This document shows positions 22,389 to 28,831 of a stretch of 28,831 nt of DNA, in pieces. Position 1 is the first letter of the stretch, and the number at the start of each line of letters is the position of its first letter. The notes below the pieces were generated by a model. The model saw only the letters and a program-made list of their open reading frames with translations, searched no databases and was not told where the DNA came from. The position numbers were made by a program, and so were the translations under genes. Source of the DNA: DATLGB01 sp038258425 (lineage in GTDB: Bacteria > Actinomycetota > Thermoleophilia > Solirubrobacterales > Solirubrobacteraceae); contig JBBSPV010000046.1 of assembly GCA_038258425.1 (NCBI GenBank), positions 1 to 28,831 on the forward strand, in the 5' to 3' direction.

Positions 22389-23669
22389 CTAGCGGTCCTT
22401 GGTCTCCCGGCGCACCTGGCCGCCACCGGCCCCGCGCTCGCGAGCGGGGCCGCCCGGCGGCGCGACGCCGAGTACCCGCATCGCCTTCAGGCCGAGCCCG
22501 AGGCGCTCACGGCCGTCGGTGGACGCGACGTCGTGGCCGGTCAGCTCGTGCACGCGCACGAGCCGGTAGCGGACCGTGTGGCGGTGGGTGAAGAGGCGGC
22601 CCGAGGTGTTGGCGACGTTGCCGTCGCAGTCCAGGAAGGTCTCCAGCGTCGTGACGAGGTCGGTCTCGTACTGGTCGTCGTAGGCGACGAGCGGGGCGAT
22701 CGTCTCCTCGTAGAAGCGCATGAGCTCGCCCGGGTCCTCGCTCATGGCCGGCAGCAGGAGCCGGTAGGCACCCGTGTCCTCGAAGGCGAGCGCGGCCGGC
22801 GCGTGCTCGCCGTCCGCGCCACCCGGCACCGCCTCGGCGACGTTGGCCGCCAGCAGCGCCTCCTGGCCGGCGCGGTAGAGGTCGGCGGGATCCGGGGCGA
22901 CGCGCGAGTGACCGACGGCGAAGGTGAACCCGCCGAGCGCCGCCTGCAGCTCCCGGGCGACGACGAGCGCCGTGCGCTGGGCCGCGTCCGGGGCGTCGGC
23001 CGGGATGAGCAGCACGACCATCCCCGTCGCCGCGCCGGCCGCCGGGTGGTCGAGCACGGTGACCAGCGCGCCGGGAGCGGTCGCGCGCGTCGCCCGGTCC
23101 ACGACCGCGAGCACCCGGGCGCGCCAGTCGAGCTCGGTGACCGCGAAGTGGTGCGCCCGGACGACGATCATCGCCCCGCCCTGCGCGACGTCGAGTCCGA
23201 GCTCGGCCGCTCGGGCCACGATGTCGCCGCGATCGGTGACCGCCCGGTCCAGCAGCGCACGCAGGAAGCCGCCCTGGGCCTCCTCCGACTGTCGCTCGGG
23301 CGCCCGCAGGCGCTCGACGTCGGAGGCGATGAGCGTGAGGACCATGGTGAGCAGGGCGCCCGAGGACAGATCCGTGCGGGCGCGCATCCGCAGGCGGCCA
23401 ACGGTGACGCCCCCGACGCGCAGCTCGTGGGTCTCGACGCCCGCCGCGTCGGCCATCAGCGAGCGCTCGTCGGCCGTGGAGCGCGCGGCGACCGCGAGCA
23501 CCGCGCTCGTGTGGTCGAGCAGCACGAGCGAGGCGTCGAGCGCCCGCGAGGCCGCTCGCACGACCTCCGGCAGCCCCGCGCCGGCGGACACGGCGGCGGA
23601 GACCGCCTCCAGCGCCGACCAGTCGTGCGCGGCCGCCGTCGCGTGCCGCTCCGTCGAGGCCTCGGTCAT
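22389..23669 (-). CDS. PucR/CdaR-family transcription regulator
   Basis: 426 residues. The C-terminus has the PucR-type HTH (LVTTLETFLDCDGNVANTSG, RLFTHRHTVRYRLVRVHELTG, about 365-410), preceded by a GGDEF-like/CdaR middle region (GMVVLLIPAD, FAVGHSRVAPDPADLYRAGQEAL) and an N-terminal GAF-like sensor part (ALDASLVLLDHTSAVLAVAA). Family members control purine, sugar-acid or amino-acid use; the ligand here cannot be inferred. ATG 23669 overlaps the preceding stop (ATGA), so the gene is the last member of the metG-tatD-ksgA-ispE-PAP2 unit, an odd place for this type of regulator. Confidence 0.9.
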   Translation of the reverse strand: MTEASTERHATAAAHDWSALEAVSAAVSAGAGLPEVVRAASRALDASLVLLDHTSAVLAVAARSTADERSLMADAAGVETHELRVGGVTVGRLRMRARTDLSSGALLTMVLTLIASDVERLRAPERQSEEAQGGFLRALLDRAVTDRGDIVARAAELGLDVAQGGAMIVVRAHHFAVTELDWRARVLAVVDRATRATAPGALVTVLDHPAAGAATGMVVLLIPADAPDAAQRTALVVARELQAALGGFTFAVGHSRVAPDPADLYRAGQEALLAANVAEAVPGGADGEHAPAALAFEDTGAYRLLLPAMSEDPGELMRFYEETIAPLVAYDDQYETDLVTTLETFLDCDGNVANTSGRLFTHRHTVRYRLVRVHELTGHDVASTDGRERLGLGLKAMRVLGVAPPGGPARERGAGGGQVRRETKDR

Positions 23670-23887
23670 CCGAGGCGGTCGTAGTACCAGAGGAACAGCG
23701 CGCCGACGAGCGCCCCGGCGCCGAGCATCGCCGCCAGCACGTACAGGCTCATCACCATGGCCAGCGTCCGCTGCCACCATCCGGCGTAGGCGCGGAAGGC
23801 CGGCGTGACCACGAGCCAGGCCCACAGCCCGACGCTCAGGACGGCGGTGACGCCCGCGATGAGATAGGTGAGCTCGGTGTTCGTCAC
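23666..23887 (-). CDS. Unknown small membrane protein with two TM helices (73 aa)
   Basis: Helices at about 5-27 (LTYLIAGVTAVLSVGLWAWLVV) and 42-66 (LAMVMSLYVLAAMLGAGALVGALFLW), joined by a short FRAYAGWWQRT loop; both ends probably face the same side. GTG 23887 overlaps the PAP2 stop (GTGA) and its own TGA overlaps the PucR ATG (ATGA). I do not recognise a family. Position suggests a partner of the PAP2 membrane phosphatase, which is inference only. Confidence 0.75.
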   Translation of the reverse strand: MTNTELTYLIAGVTAVLSVGLWAWLVVTPAFRAYAGWWQRTLAMVMSLYVLAAMLGAGALVGALFLWYYDRLG

Positions 23888-24447
23888 TTGCGCAGAACGG
23901 CCGCGTAGACCGCCGCGCCCAGGGCGGCGCCGCCCAGCACGTCGGTCAGGAAGTGCACATGAAGATAGAGGCGCGAGGCCATGACCGCCAGGACGACGGC
24001 CGCCGCGACCCAGACGAGGGCGCGTCGGCCCGCGACCACCGCGGCCGCCACCCAAGTCGTCGCGTAGGCCGCGTGGCCGGAGGGATATGACAGCCCGCGC
24101 GCCGCGGTGAGCATGCCCTCGGGACGGGGGCGTCCCCAGAAGGCCTTGGTGACCTGGACGAGCACGAACAGGGCGAGCAGGCCGAGGACGAGCGCCAGCG
24201 CGTCGCCGGCGCGTCCGCGCCGCGTGGCCGCGAGGCCGCCGAGCACGACCGCCAGGCAGGCCGCGGGAAGCGCGCCGACGTCGGTGAGCACGCCCACCAC
24301 GTCGACCCCGGCGGCGCTGCGCAGCGGCTCGAAGGCGTCGAGGGCGCTGGTGTCGAGGCCCGGGATCGGGCCGTCGCGGACGAGCAGCCCGAGGCCGACG
24401 TGCACGACGAGACCGGCGACGAGCACGGCGAGACCCAGCCGGCTCAC
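23884..24447 (-). CDS. PAP2-family membrane phosphatase
   Basis: 187 residues, about five or six membrane helices, with the complete phosphatidic acid phosphatase signature: KAFWGRPRP (Lys101, Arg108, Pro109), YPSGH (122-125, His125) and SRLYLHVHFLTD (Arg159, nucleophilic His165, Asp169). Such enzymes dephosphorylate lipid phosphates, including undecaprenyl pyrophosphate. The location next to ispE (isoprenoid synthesis) makes a polyprenyl-phosphate substrate attractive but unproven. GTG 24447 overlaps the ispE stop (GTGA). Active-site residues would face the outside, as in the family. Confidence 0.92.
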   Translation of the reverse strand: MSRLGLAVLVAGLVVHVGLGLLVRDGPIPGLDTSALDAFEPLRSAAGVDVVGVLTDVGALPAACLAVVLGGLAATRRGRAGDALALVLGLLALFVLVQVTKAFWGRPRPEGMLTAARGLSYPSGHAAYATTWVAAAVVAGRRALVWVAAAVVLAVMASRLYLHVHFLTDVLGGAALGAAVYAAVLRK

Positions 24448-25334
24448 GCCGTTCGCACCTCGGCGAGCTCCGGCGGGGCGGCCACGGCGACGACGGCGCC
24501 GGGGTGGCGTGGCCGGAGCCCGGCCGCCGCCGCCCGGGCCGCCTCGACGTCCTCGAAGCGACCGAACACCGTCGGTCCCGACCCCGACACCAGCGGCGTC
24601 TGGGCGCCCGCGGCCGCGAGGTCGGCCAGCGCGGCGCCGACGGACGGACACAGGGAGCGCGCGGCCGGCTCGAGGTCGTTGACCGCCGGCGGGGCACCGC
24701 CCATGGCGATCCGGTCACGGAGCCCGGCCTCTGCGGCCGCGAGGGCGTCCGCGCTGCGCACGCTCGGCAGCCGGTCGGCCTCCCGGTAGACGGCGGGGGT
24801 CTTCAGCCTCGCCGCCGAGGGGACGACGAGGAGCGCCGCGGGCGGCCCGGGCGGCAACGGCTCGACCGTCTCCCCGACGCCGGTGACGAGCGCGCGGCCG
24901 CCGGCGAGGCTGAAGGGGACGTCGGCCCCGAGCGGCGGCGCGAGCTCGGCGAGCACCGGGTCCCCGGGCCGCCCGGCGGCGTGGGCGGCGAGGCGCAGGG
25001 CGGCCGCGGCGTCGGCCGACCCGCCCCCCATGCCGGCCGCGACCGGCACGCGCTTGACGATGGTCAGGCGGACCGGCGGCGCGTCCCAGCCCGTGGCCAG
25101 GCGGTAGGCCGCGAGGGCGGCGAGCGCGAGGTTCGGGCCGTCGATCCCGGGACAGGAGACCTCGTCGGCGACCGTCCCGGCCGGGGCGGGCTCGAGGCGC
25201 AGGTCGTCTGCGAGGTCGACGGCCTGGAAGACGGAGACGAGCGGGTGGTAGCCGTCGCCCCGCGGCTGGCCGACGAGCAGGCAGAGGTTGACCTTGGCCG
25301 GCGCCCGCGTGTGCAGGACCCGCGCCGGCGTCAC
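24444..25334 (-). CDS. ispE: 4-diphosphocytidyl-2-C-methyl-D-erythritol kinase
   Basis: MEP-pathway GHMP kinase that phosphorylates CDP-methylerythritol using ATP. 296 residues: RAPAKVNLCLLVGQPRGDGYHPLVSVFQAV, the GHMP ATP loop PVAAGMGGGSADAAAAL, the middle VPSAARLKTPAVYREAD and the C-terminal GSGPTVFGRF. The ksgA-ispE pair is a classic actinobacterial neighbour. GTG 25334 overlaps the ksgA stop as GTGA, and the TGA overlaps the PAP2 start the same way. Confidence 0.95.
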   Translation of the reverse strand: MTPARVLHTRAPAKVNLCLLVGQPRGDGYHPLVSVFQAVDLADDLRLEPAPAGTVADEVSCPGIDGPNLALAALAAYRLATGWDAPPVRLTIVKRVPVAAGMGGGSADAAAALRLAAHAAGRPGDPVLAELAPPLGADVPFSLAGGRALVTGVGETVEPLPPGPPAALLVVPSAARLKTPAVYREADRLPSVRSADALAAAEAGLRDRIAMGGAPPAVNDLEPAARSLCPSVGAALADLAAAGAQTPLVSGSGPTVFGRFEDVEAARAAAAGLRPRHPGAVVAVAAPPELAEVRTA

Positions 25335-26182
25335 GCGGCGAGCGCCTCCGCGAGCGCGACCCACTGCGCCGGCGCGAGCCGCTCCGCCCGCACGTCGGCG
25401 GGAACGCCGAGGTCCCGCAACACCGCGCGGACCTCCTCGCGCAGGCCGGGCGCCGCGCCCGGCGCCAGGGCCAGCGAGCCGGCCAGCGCCTTGCGCCGGT
25501 GCGCGAAGCCGGCGGACACGAGCCCGCGGACCGCCGCGGGCGCCGGTGGGGCGACGCGGTCGAGCCCGACGAGGACCGAGTCGACGTTCGGGACGGGACG
25601 GAAGACCGTGCGGGCGACGGGGCGCAGCACGCGCACGCGGCACGAGAGCTGCGCGAGCACGGACGGCGCCCCGTAGGCGGGCGTGCCGGGCGCGGCGGCG
25701 AGCCGCTGGCCGACCTCGCGCTGGACCATGGCGACCCACCGGGTCACCGACGGCAGGTCGGCGACGGTCTGCAGGATGACGCTGGCCGCGACGCCGTAGG
25801 GCAGGTTGGCGACGACCTTCGTCGGCGCCGGCGCGAGCAGCGCGAGGTCGAGCCGGACGGCGTCCTCGAAGTGCAGGGTGACGTTGCCGAAGGGCGCCAC
25901 CGCGTCGCGCAGCGGCGCCTCGAGCCGGCGGTCGAGCTCGACCACGTGCACGTGCGCCGCCCGCGGGGCCAGGTGCTCGGAGAGGACGCCGAGGCCGCCC
26001 CCCACCTCGAGCACGACGTCCTGCGGCCCGACGGCGGCCTCGCGCGCGATGACGTCGAGGAGGTTGGAGTCGATGAGGAAGTTCTGGCCGAGCTCCCGGC
26101 TCGGCCGGACGCCGAACTGCCGCAGGCGGCGCAGGCTCGCCTGGCTCGGTCCGTCCGGCCCGGTCGGCCCTGGCTCGGTCAC
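25331..26182 (-). CDS. ksgA: 16S rRNA adenine(1518/1519) dimethyltransferase KsgA
   Basis: Uses S-adenosylmethionine to dimethylate two adjacent adenosines of helix 45 in 16S rRNA, a late step of 30S assembly. 283 residues: RELGQNFLIDSNLLDVIA, SAM-binding VVLEVGGGLGVLSEHL and VHVVELDRRL, catalytic NLPYGVAASV, and the C-terminal HRRKALAGSL helix domain. GTG 26182 is used because it overlaps the tatD stop (GTGA); GTG 26185 is one codon further. Loss of function in other bacteria gives kasugamycin resistance. Confidence 0.96.
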   Translation of the reverse strand: MTEPGPTGPDGPSQASLRRLRQFGVRPSRELGQNFLIDSNLLDVIAREAAVGPQDVVLEVGGGLGVLSEHLAPRAAHVHVVELDRRLEAPLRDAVAPFGNVTLHFEDAVRLDLALLAPAPTKVVANLPYGVAASVILQTVADLPSVTRWVAMVQREVGQRLAAAPGTPAYGAPSVLAQLSCRVRVLRPVARTVFRPVPNVDSVLVGLDRVAPPAPAAVRGLVSAGFAHRRKALAGSLALAPGAAPGLREEVRAVLRDLGVPADVRAERLAPAQWVALAEALAA

Positions 26183-26931
26183 CACGCGAACAGCTTGGCC
26201 GCCGTGGCGGACACCGCCGCCTCGAGCTCGCCGTACGCCAGCCCGCGCAGCTCGGCGACGAAGCGGGCGGTGTGCACGACGTTGGCCGGCTGGTTGCGCT
26301 CCTTGCGGAGGGCCTGCGGCGTCAGGTACGGCGCGTCCGTCTCCACGAGCAGGCGCTCCAGCGGCGCGCGCCGGGCCGTGGCGGCGAGCGCCTGGCTCTT
26401 CGGGTACGTGACGTTGCCCGCGTAGGAGACGTACCACCCGTGGTCGAGGCACTCGTCCAGGCGCTGGGGCATCGAGAAGCAGTGCAGGACCACCGTGACG
26501 CCGGCCGCCTCGGCCGTGAGCAGCGCGAGGGTGTCGTCGTCGGCGTCGCGGGTGTGGATGACCAGCGGCTTGCCCACCTCGCGGGCGATGGCGATCTGCG
26601 CGCGGAAGGCCCGCCCCTGGTCGTCGCGGGGCGCGGTGTCGCGGTAGAAGTCCAGGCCGGTCTCCCCGACCGCGCGACACCGCGGGTCGCCGGCGAGCTC
26701 GCCGAGCTCGGCGGCGTCGGCGTCGGTGAACCCCGCCGCGGCGTTCGGGTGGTGTCCGACGGCAGCGAGGACCGTGCCTGAAAAGCGGTCGGCGGTGGCC
26801 AGGGCGTGGCGGCTCGAGGCGGCATCGAGCCCGATGGTCAGCATCCGGTCCACGCCCGCGGCGCGGGCGCGGGCGACGATGTCGGCGTCGTCGCCCGGGG
26901 TGGACTCCAGGTGGGTGTGCGCGTCGATCAC
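26179..26931 (-). CDS. tatD: TatD-family metal-dependent DNase
   Basis: TIM-barrel hydrolase, 250 residues. Metal ligands are all visible: DAHTH (His5, His7), AVGETGLDFYR (bridging Glu), VIHTRDA (His), VLHCFSM (His) and LLVETDAPYL (Asp). TatD proteins are 3'-5' exonucleases/AP-acting DNases with roles in DNA damage or RNA turnover. GTG 26931 lies 12 nt after the metG stop; the TGA overlaps the ksgA GTG. The metG-tatD-ksgA order is the actinobacterial standard (an rpfB gene lies between tatD and ksgA in mycobacteria and is absent here). Confidence 0.95.
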   Translation of the reverse strand: MIDAHTHLESTPGDDADIVARARAAGVDRMLTIGLDAASSRHALATADRFSGTVLAAVGHHPNAAAGFTDADAAELGELAGDPRCRAVGETGLDFYRDTAPRDDQGRAFRAQIAIAREVGKPLVIHTRDADDDTLALLTAEAAGVTVVLHCFSMPQRLDECLDHGWYVSYAGNVTYPKSQALAATARRAPLERLLVETDAPYLTPQALRKERNQPANVVHTARFVAELRGLAYGELEAAVSATAAKLFAW

Positions 26932-26943
26932 CGCTCGGCGCCC

Positions 26944-28455
26944 CTACTGCGGCTTGGGGAAGAGCGGCGGGAGCTCGCCGATCTCGGTGCCGGGGGAGCC
27001 CGTGCCGAAGGCGGCGCTCGCGATGGCGAAGCGCTCGGACCCCTGCACGCCGAGCGCGTCGAGCAGCTTGACCGAGCTCTGCGGCAGGTACGGGTGCAGC
27101 AGGACGGTCACCGTGCGCAGGCCCTCGGCCAGCGAGCGCAGCACGACCTGCAGCGGCTCGGCCAGGGCCGGGTCCTTGGCCTGCTGCCACGGGGCCTGCT
27201 CCTCGACGTAGCGGTTGAGCCGGCGCACCCGCTGCCAGATGCGGTCCAGCGCCTGGGTGACCTCGGCGTGGTCCAGCAGCCCGCAGACCTCCCCCGGAAG
27301 GCCGTCGAAGTCGTCGCGCAGCTGCGGATCGCACTCGGCGTCGGGCACCCTGCCGTCCGCGTAGCGGCGCAGCATGTTCAGCGTCCGACTCGCGAGGTTG
27401 CCGTACTCGTTGGCCAGCTCGGTCGCGTAGCGCTGCTCGAAGGTCGCGGGTGAGACGTTGCCGTCGGAGCCGAAGGAGACCTCGCGGAAGCAGTAGTAGC
27501 GCAGGGCGTCTGCGCCGAAGCGGTCGATGATCTCGAACGGGTCGAGCACGTTGCCCAGCGATTTGGACATCTTGTGCTCGTCCATGAGCAGGTAGCCGTG
27601 GATGAAGAGCTGGCGCGGCAGCTCGAGGCCGGCCGCGAGCAGGAGCGCCGGCCAGATGACGGCGTGGAACTTCAGGATGTCCTTGGCCAGCACCTGCAGG
27701 GTGGCGGGCCAGAAGACGTCGGTCAGGTCGCGCTCCGGGTCGGCGAAGGACAGCGCCGTGTAGTAGTTGAGCAGCGCGTCGAACCAGACGTAGAAGACCT
27801 GCTCCGGATCCCACGGCACGGGCACGCCCCAGGTGAACTTGCCCCGGGACAGGGACACGTCCTGCAGGCCGCCGGCGATGAACGAGCGGGCCTCGTTGAA
27901 GCGCACGCGCGGCACGACGAAGTCCGGCCGCTCCGCGTAGAGGCGCTCCAGCGGCGCCTGGAAGCTCGAGAGCCGGAAGAACCAGTTCTCCTCGTGCTCG
28001 CGCACGAGCTCGATCAGGTGGATGAGGCACGTGTTGCCCGGGCCGATCTCGTTCTCGGACTTGAAGTCCGCGCAGCGCGGGCAGTACCAGCCCTCGTAGA
28101 GCCCCTTGTAGACGTGCCCGTTGTCGTGGACGCGTTGCATGACCTCCTGCACGCGGGCCTCGTGCCGCGGGTCGGAGGTGCGGATGAAGAAGTCGTTGGA
28201 GACGTCCAGGGGCGCGATGAGCTCCTGGAAGCGAGCCGCGTTGCGGTCCGCGAGCTCCTTCGGCGTCACGCCCTCCCGCTCCGCGGCGAGCGCGACCGGC
28301 TCCCCGTGCTCGTCGACGCCCGTGAGGAAGAACACCTCCTCCCCGCGCTGGCGGTGGTGGCGGGCCAGGATGTCGCAGCCGATCGTCGTGTAGGCATGAC
28401 CCAGGTGCGGCGCCGCGTTGACGTAGTAGATCGGCGTCGTGACGTAGAAGGCCAT
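26944..28455 (-). CDS. metG: Methionyl-tRNA synthetase, short form
   Basis: Charges tRNA-Met with methionine. 503 residues, the single-domain short form lacking the C-terminal tRNA-binding/dimer domain. HIGH motif HLGH (17-20), KMSKS exact (295-299). A single zinc-knuckle-like set lies in the connective domain (Cys125, Cys128, Cys143, His146). Other blocks: FFLTGVDEHGEPV, EQVFYVWFDALLNY, LAKDILKFHAVIWPA, ANEYGNLASRTLNML. ATG 28455 fits the family N-terminus (FYVTTPIYYVNAAPHLGHAY). A TAGTGT box ends 12 nt upstream. It heads a seven-gene coupled unit ending with PucR. Confidence 0.97.
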   Translation of the reverse strand: MAFYVTTPIYYVNAAPHLGHAYTTIGCDILARHHRQRGEEVFFLTGVDEHGEPVALAAEREGVTPKELADRNAARFQELIAPLDVSNDFFIRTSDPRHEARVQEVMQRVHDNGHVYKGLYEGWYCPRCADFKSENEIGPGNTCLIHLIELVREHEENWFFRLSSFQAPLERLYAERPDFVVPRVRFNEARSFIAGGLQDVSLSRGKFTWGVPVPWDPEQVFYVWFDALLNYYTALSFADPERDLTDVFWPATLQVLAKDILKFHAVIWPALLLAAGLELPRQLFIHGYLLMDEHKMSKSLGNVLDPFEIIDRFGADALRYYCFREVSFGSDGNVSPATFEQRYATELANEYGNLASRTLNMLRRYADGRVPDAECDPQLRDDFDGLPGEVCGLLDHAEVTQALDRIWQRVRRLNRYVEEQAPWQQAKDPALAEPLQVVLRSLAEGLRTVTVLLHPYLPQSSVKLLDALGVQGSERFAIASAAFGTGSPGTEIGELPPLFPKPQ

Positions 28456-28499
28456 GGGTGGCGAGGGACACTAGATGAGTGATTTCGTGGGACCCATGG
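28452..28499 (-). promoter_or_regulatory. metG promoter region: -10-like TAGTGT framed by an inverted repeat
   Basis: On the minus strand TAGTGT (28473-28468) is 12 nt before ATG 28455. CCATGGGT at 28452-28459 and its complement ACCCATGG at 28492-28499 frame it; one arm covers the -35 position and the other the start codon. It may bind a regulator, but the repeat is short. Confidence 0.4.
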
Positions 28500-28611
28500 T
28501 CGTGGGGGCCGCTCCGACCGAGCCGGGCGCGCGCCGGCCGGCGACGCTCTAGCCGGTGGCCCCGGGGCGAGTCGGACGGGGTGCGTTCCGGCGAAGCGTC
28601 TGGAGCGGTCG

Positions 28612-28831
28612 TCACGACCGCGGGGTGGCGGACTCGCTCACCCAACTCCGGACCTCCGCCGCGCGGCGTCCGGCCCGGCGGCCGGCTCGAGCCACCCGGC
28701 GACGCCGCCGGACCCCGCCCCCGGCCGCGCCGAGGAGGGCCAGCGCCGCACCCGCCCAGACGGGCCAGGGCGCCAGTGGGCCCGCCGGCCCGCGGCTGGA
28801 CGCAGCGGCCGCCGCGGGCGCCGGGAGGAGC
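28612..28831 (-). CDS. C-terminal end of an unknown membrane-anchored protein (5' truncated)
   Basis: An open minus-strand frame enters at the window edge (first full codon at 28830) and ends at TGA 28614-28612, giving 72 residues. It has a disordered Ala/Pro/Ser stretch, one hydrophobic helix (PVWAGAALALLGAAGGGV) and a strongly basic tail (RRRRRVARAGRRAGRRA). This is the layout of a C-terminal membrane anchor with a cytoplasmic basic end. There is no LPXTG motif in front. Too little is present to name a family. The 156-bp gap to metG contains a 12-bp palindrome (28532-28543) but no other feature I can support. Confidence 0.45.
   Translation of the reverse strand, partial: LLPAPAAAAASSRGPAGPLAPWPVWAGAALALLGAAGGGVRRRRRVARAGRRAGRRAAEVRSWVSESATPRS

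Noticed and set aside
28471..28497. Possible 8-codon upstream peptide (MGPTKSLI) before metG
   Set aside because: It ends inside the predicted -10 box, so it would lie upstream of the transcription start.
28532..28543. 12-bp palindrome CGCCGGCCGGCG
   Set aside because: Pure G/C palindromes of this length are expected by chance here; no link to a promoter was found.
28456..28611. T-box or SAM riboswitch before metG
   Set aside because: No T-box or SAM-binding consensus is visible and the start codon follows the -10-like box too closely for a structured leader from that promoter.
25331..28645. A single very long minus-strand frame spanning metG, tatD and ksgA
   Set aside because: Only its last 850 bases are ksgA. 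The rest is out-of-frame read-through of metG and tatD, whose true frames give complete conserved proteins.

Overview
This is chromosomal DNA from a very GC-rich bacterium, most likely an actinomycete-phylum member outside the classical Streptomyces/Mycobacterium groups (Thermoleophilia/Solirubrobacterales is my best guess, from protein style, CsrA plus FbaB in an actinobacterial context, and many GTG starts). The backbone metG-tatD-ksgA-ispE ... glmU-prs ... rplY-pth-mfd-(lipoprotein)-mazG-eno-ftsB has the gene order I know from the Mycobacterium tuberculosis Rv1007-Rv1024 neighbourhood. It is housekeeping DNA. I see no phage, IS element, CRISPR array or defence island.

Layout. 1-2.4 kb: the Pro/Ala/Thr-rich C-terminus of an unknown protein, csaA, a small convergent two-gene unit (unknown protein plus stand-alone Lrp/AsnC-type RAM domain) and selD. 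2.4-2.75 kb: a gene-free gap with duplicated hairpin elements. 2.75-7 kb: a zinc-ribbon rhomboid-like protein, fbaB, a small membrane protein, csrA, an HTH/coiled-coil protein and an AlkZ-like glycosylase. 7-19.7 kb: a minus-strand run (unknown, ftsB, eno, mazG, parvulin-like lipoprotein, mfd, pth, rplY, two unknowns, prs, glmU), broken only by one small plus-strand membrane protein. 19.74 kb: tRNA-Gln(UUG). 20-22.4 kb: degenerate EAL protein, MTA phosphorylase, dual DNA-binding-domain regulator. 22.4-28.5 kb: a tightly coupled seven-gene unit metG-tatD-ksgA-ispE-PAP2-small TM-PucR. The last 0.2 kb is the C-terminus of an unknown membrane-anchored protein.

How the genes work together. Most are translation, envelope and central-metabolism functions: MetRS, KsgA, Pth, L25 and tRNA-Gln (translation); IspE, GlmU, PAP2 and FtsB (isoprenoid, wall and division); enolase and aldolase (glycolysis/gluconeogenesis); Prs, MazG and MTAP (nucleotides); Mfd and the AlkZ-like protein (repair). 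Within units, genes are joined by 1-4 nt GTGA/ATGA/TAGTG stop-start overlaps.

Most interesting signals: (1) about a dozen genes start only 7-12 nt after a TANNNT -10-like hexamer, with no room for a Shine-Dalgarno, so leaderless transcription looks like the default here; (2) a perfect 16-bp AT-rich palindrome overlaps the -10 of a gene encoding an unusual ribbon-helix-helix plus excisionase-type HTH protein; (3) three proteins keep their fold signatures but have lost catalytic residues (rhomboid Ser/His, EAL metal/base residues, parvulin His); (4) several unexplained repeats sit in promoters (13-bp tandem, 11-bp-period CTTCAGG repeat, paired palindromes). Convergent gene pairs share hairpins that often overlap their stop codons.
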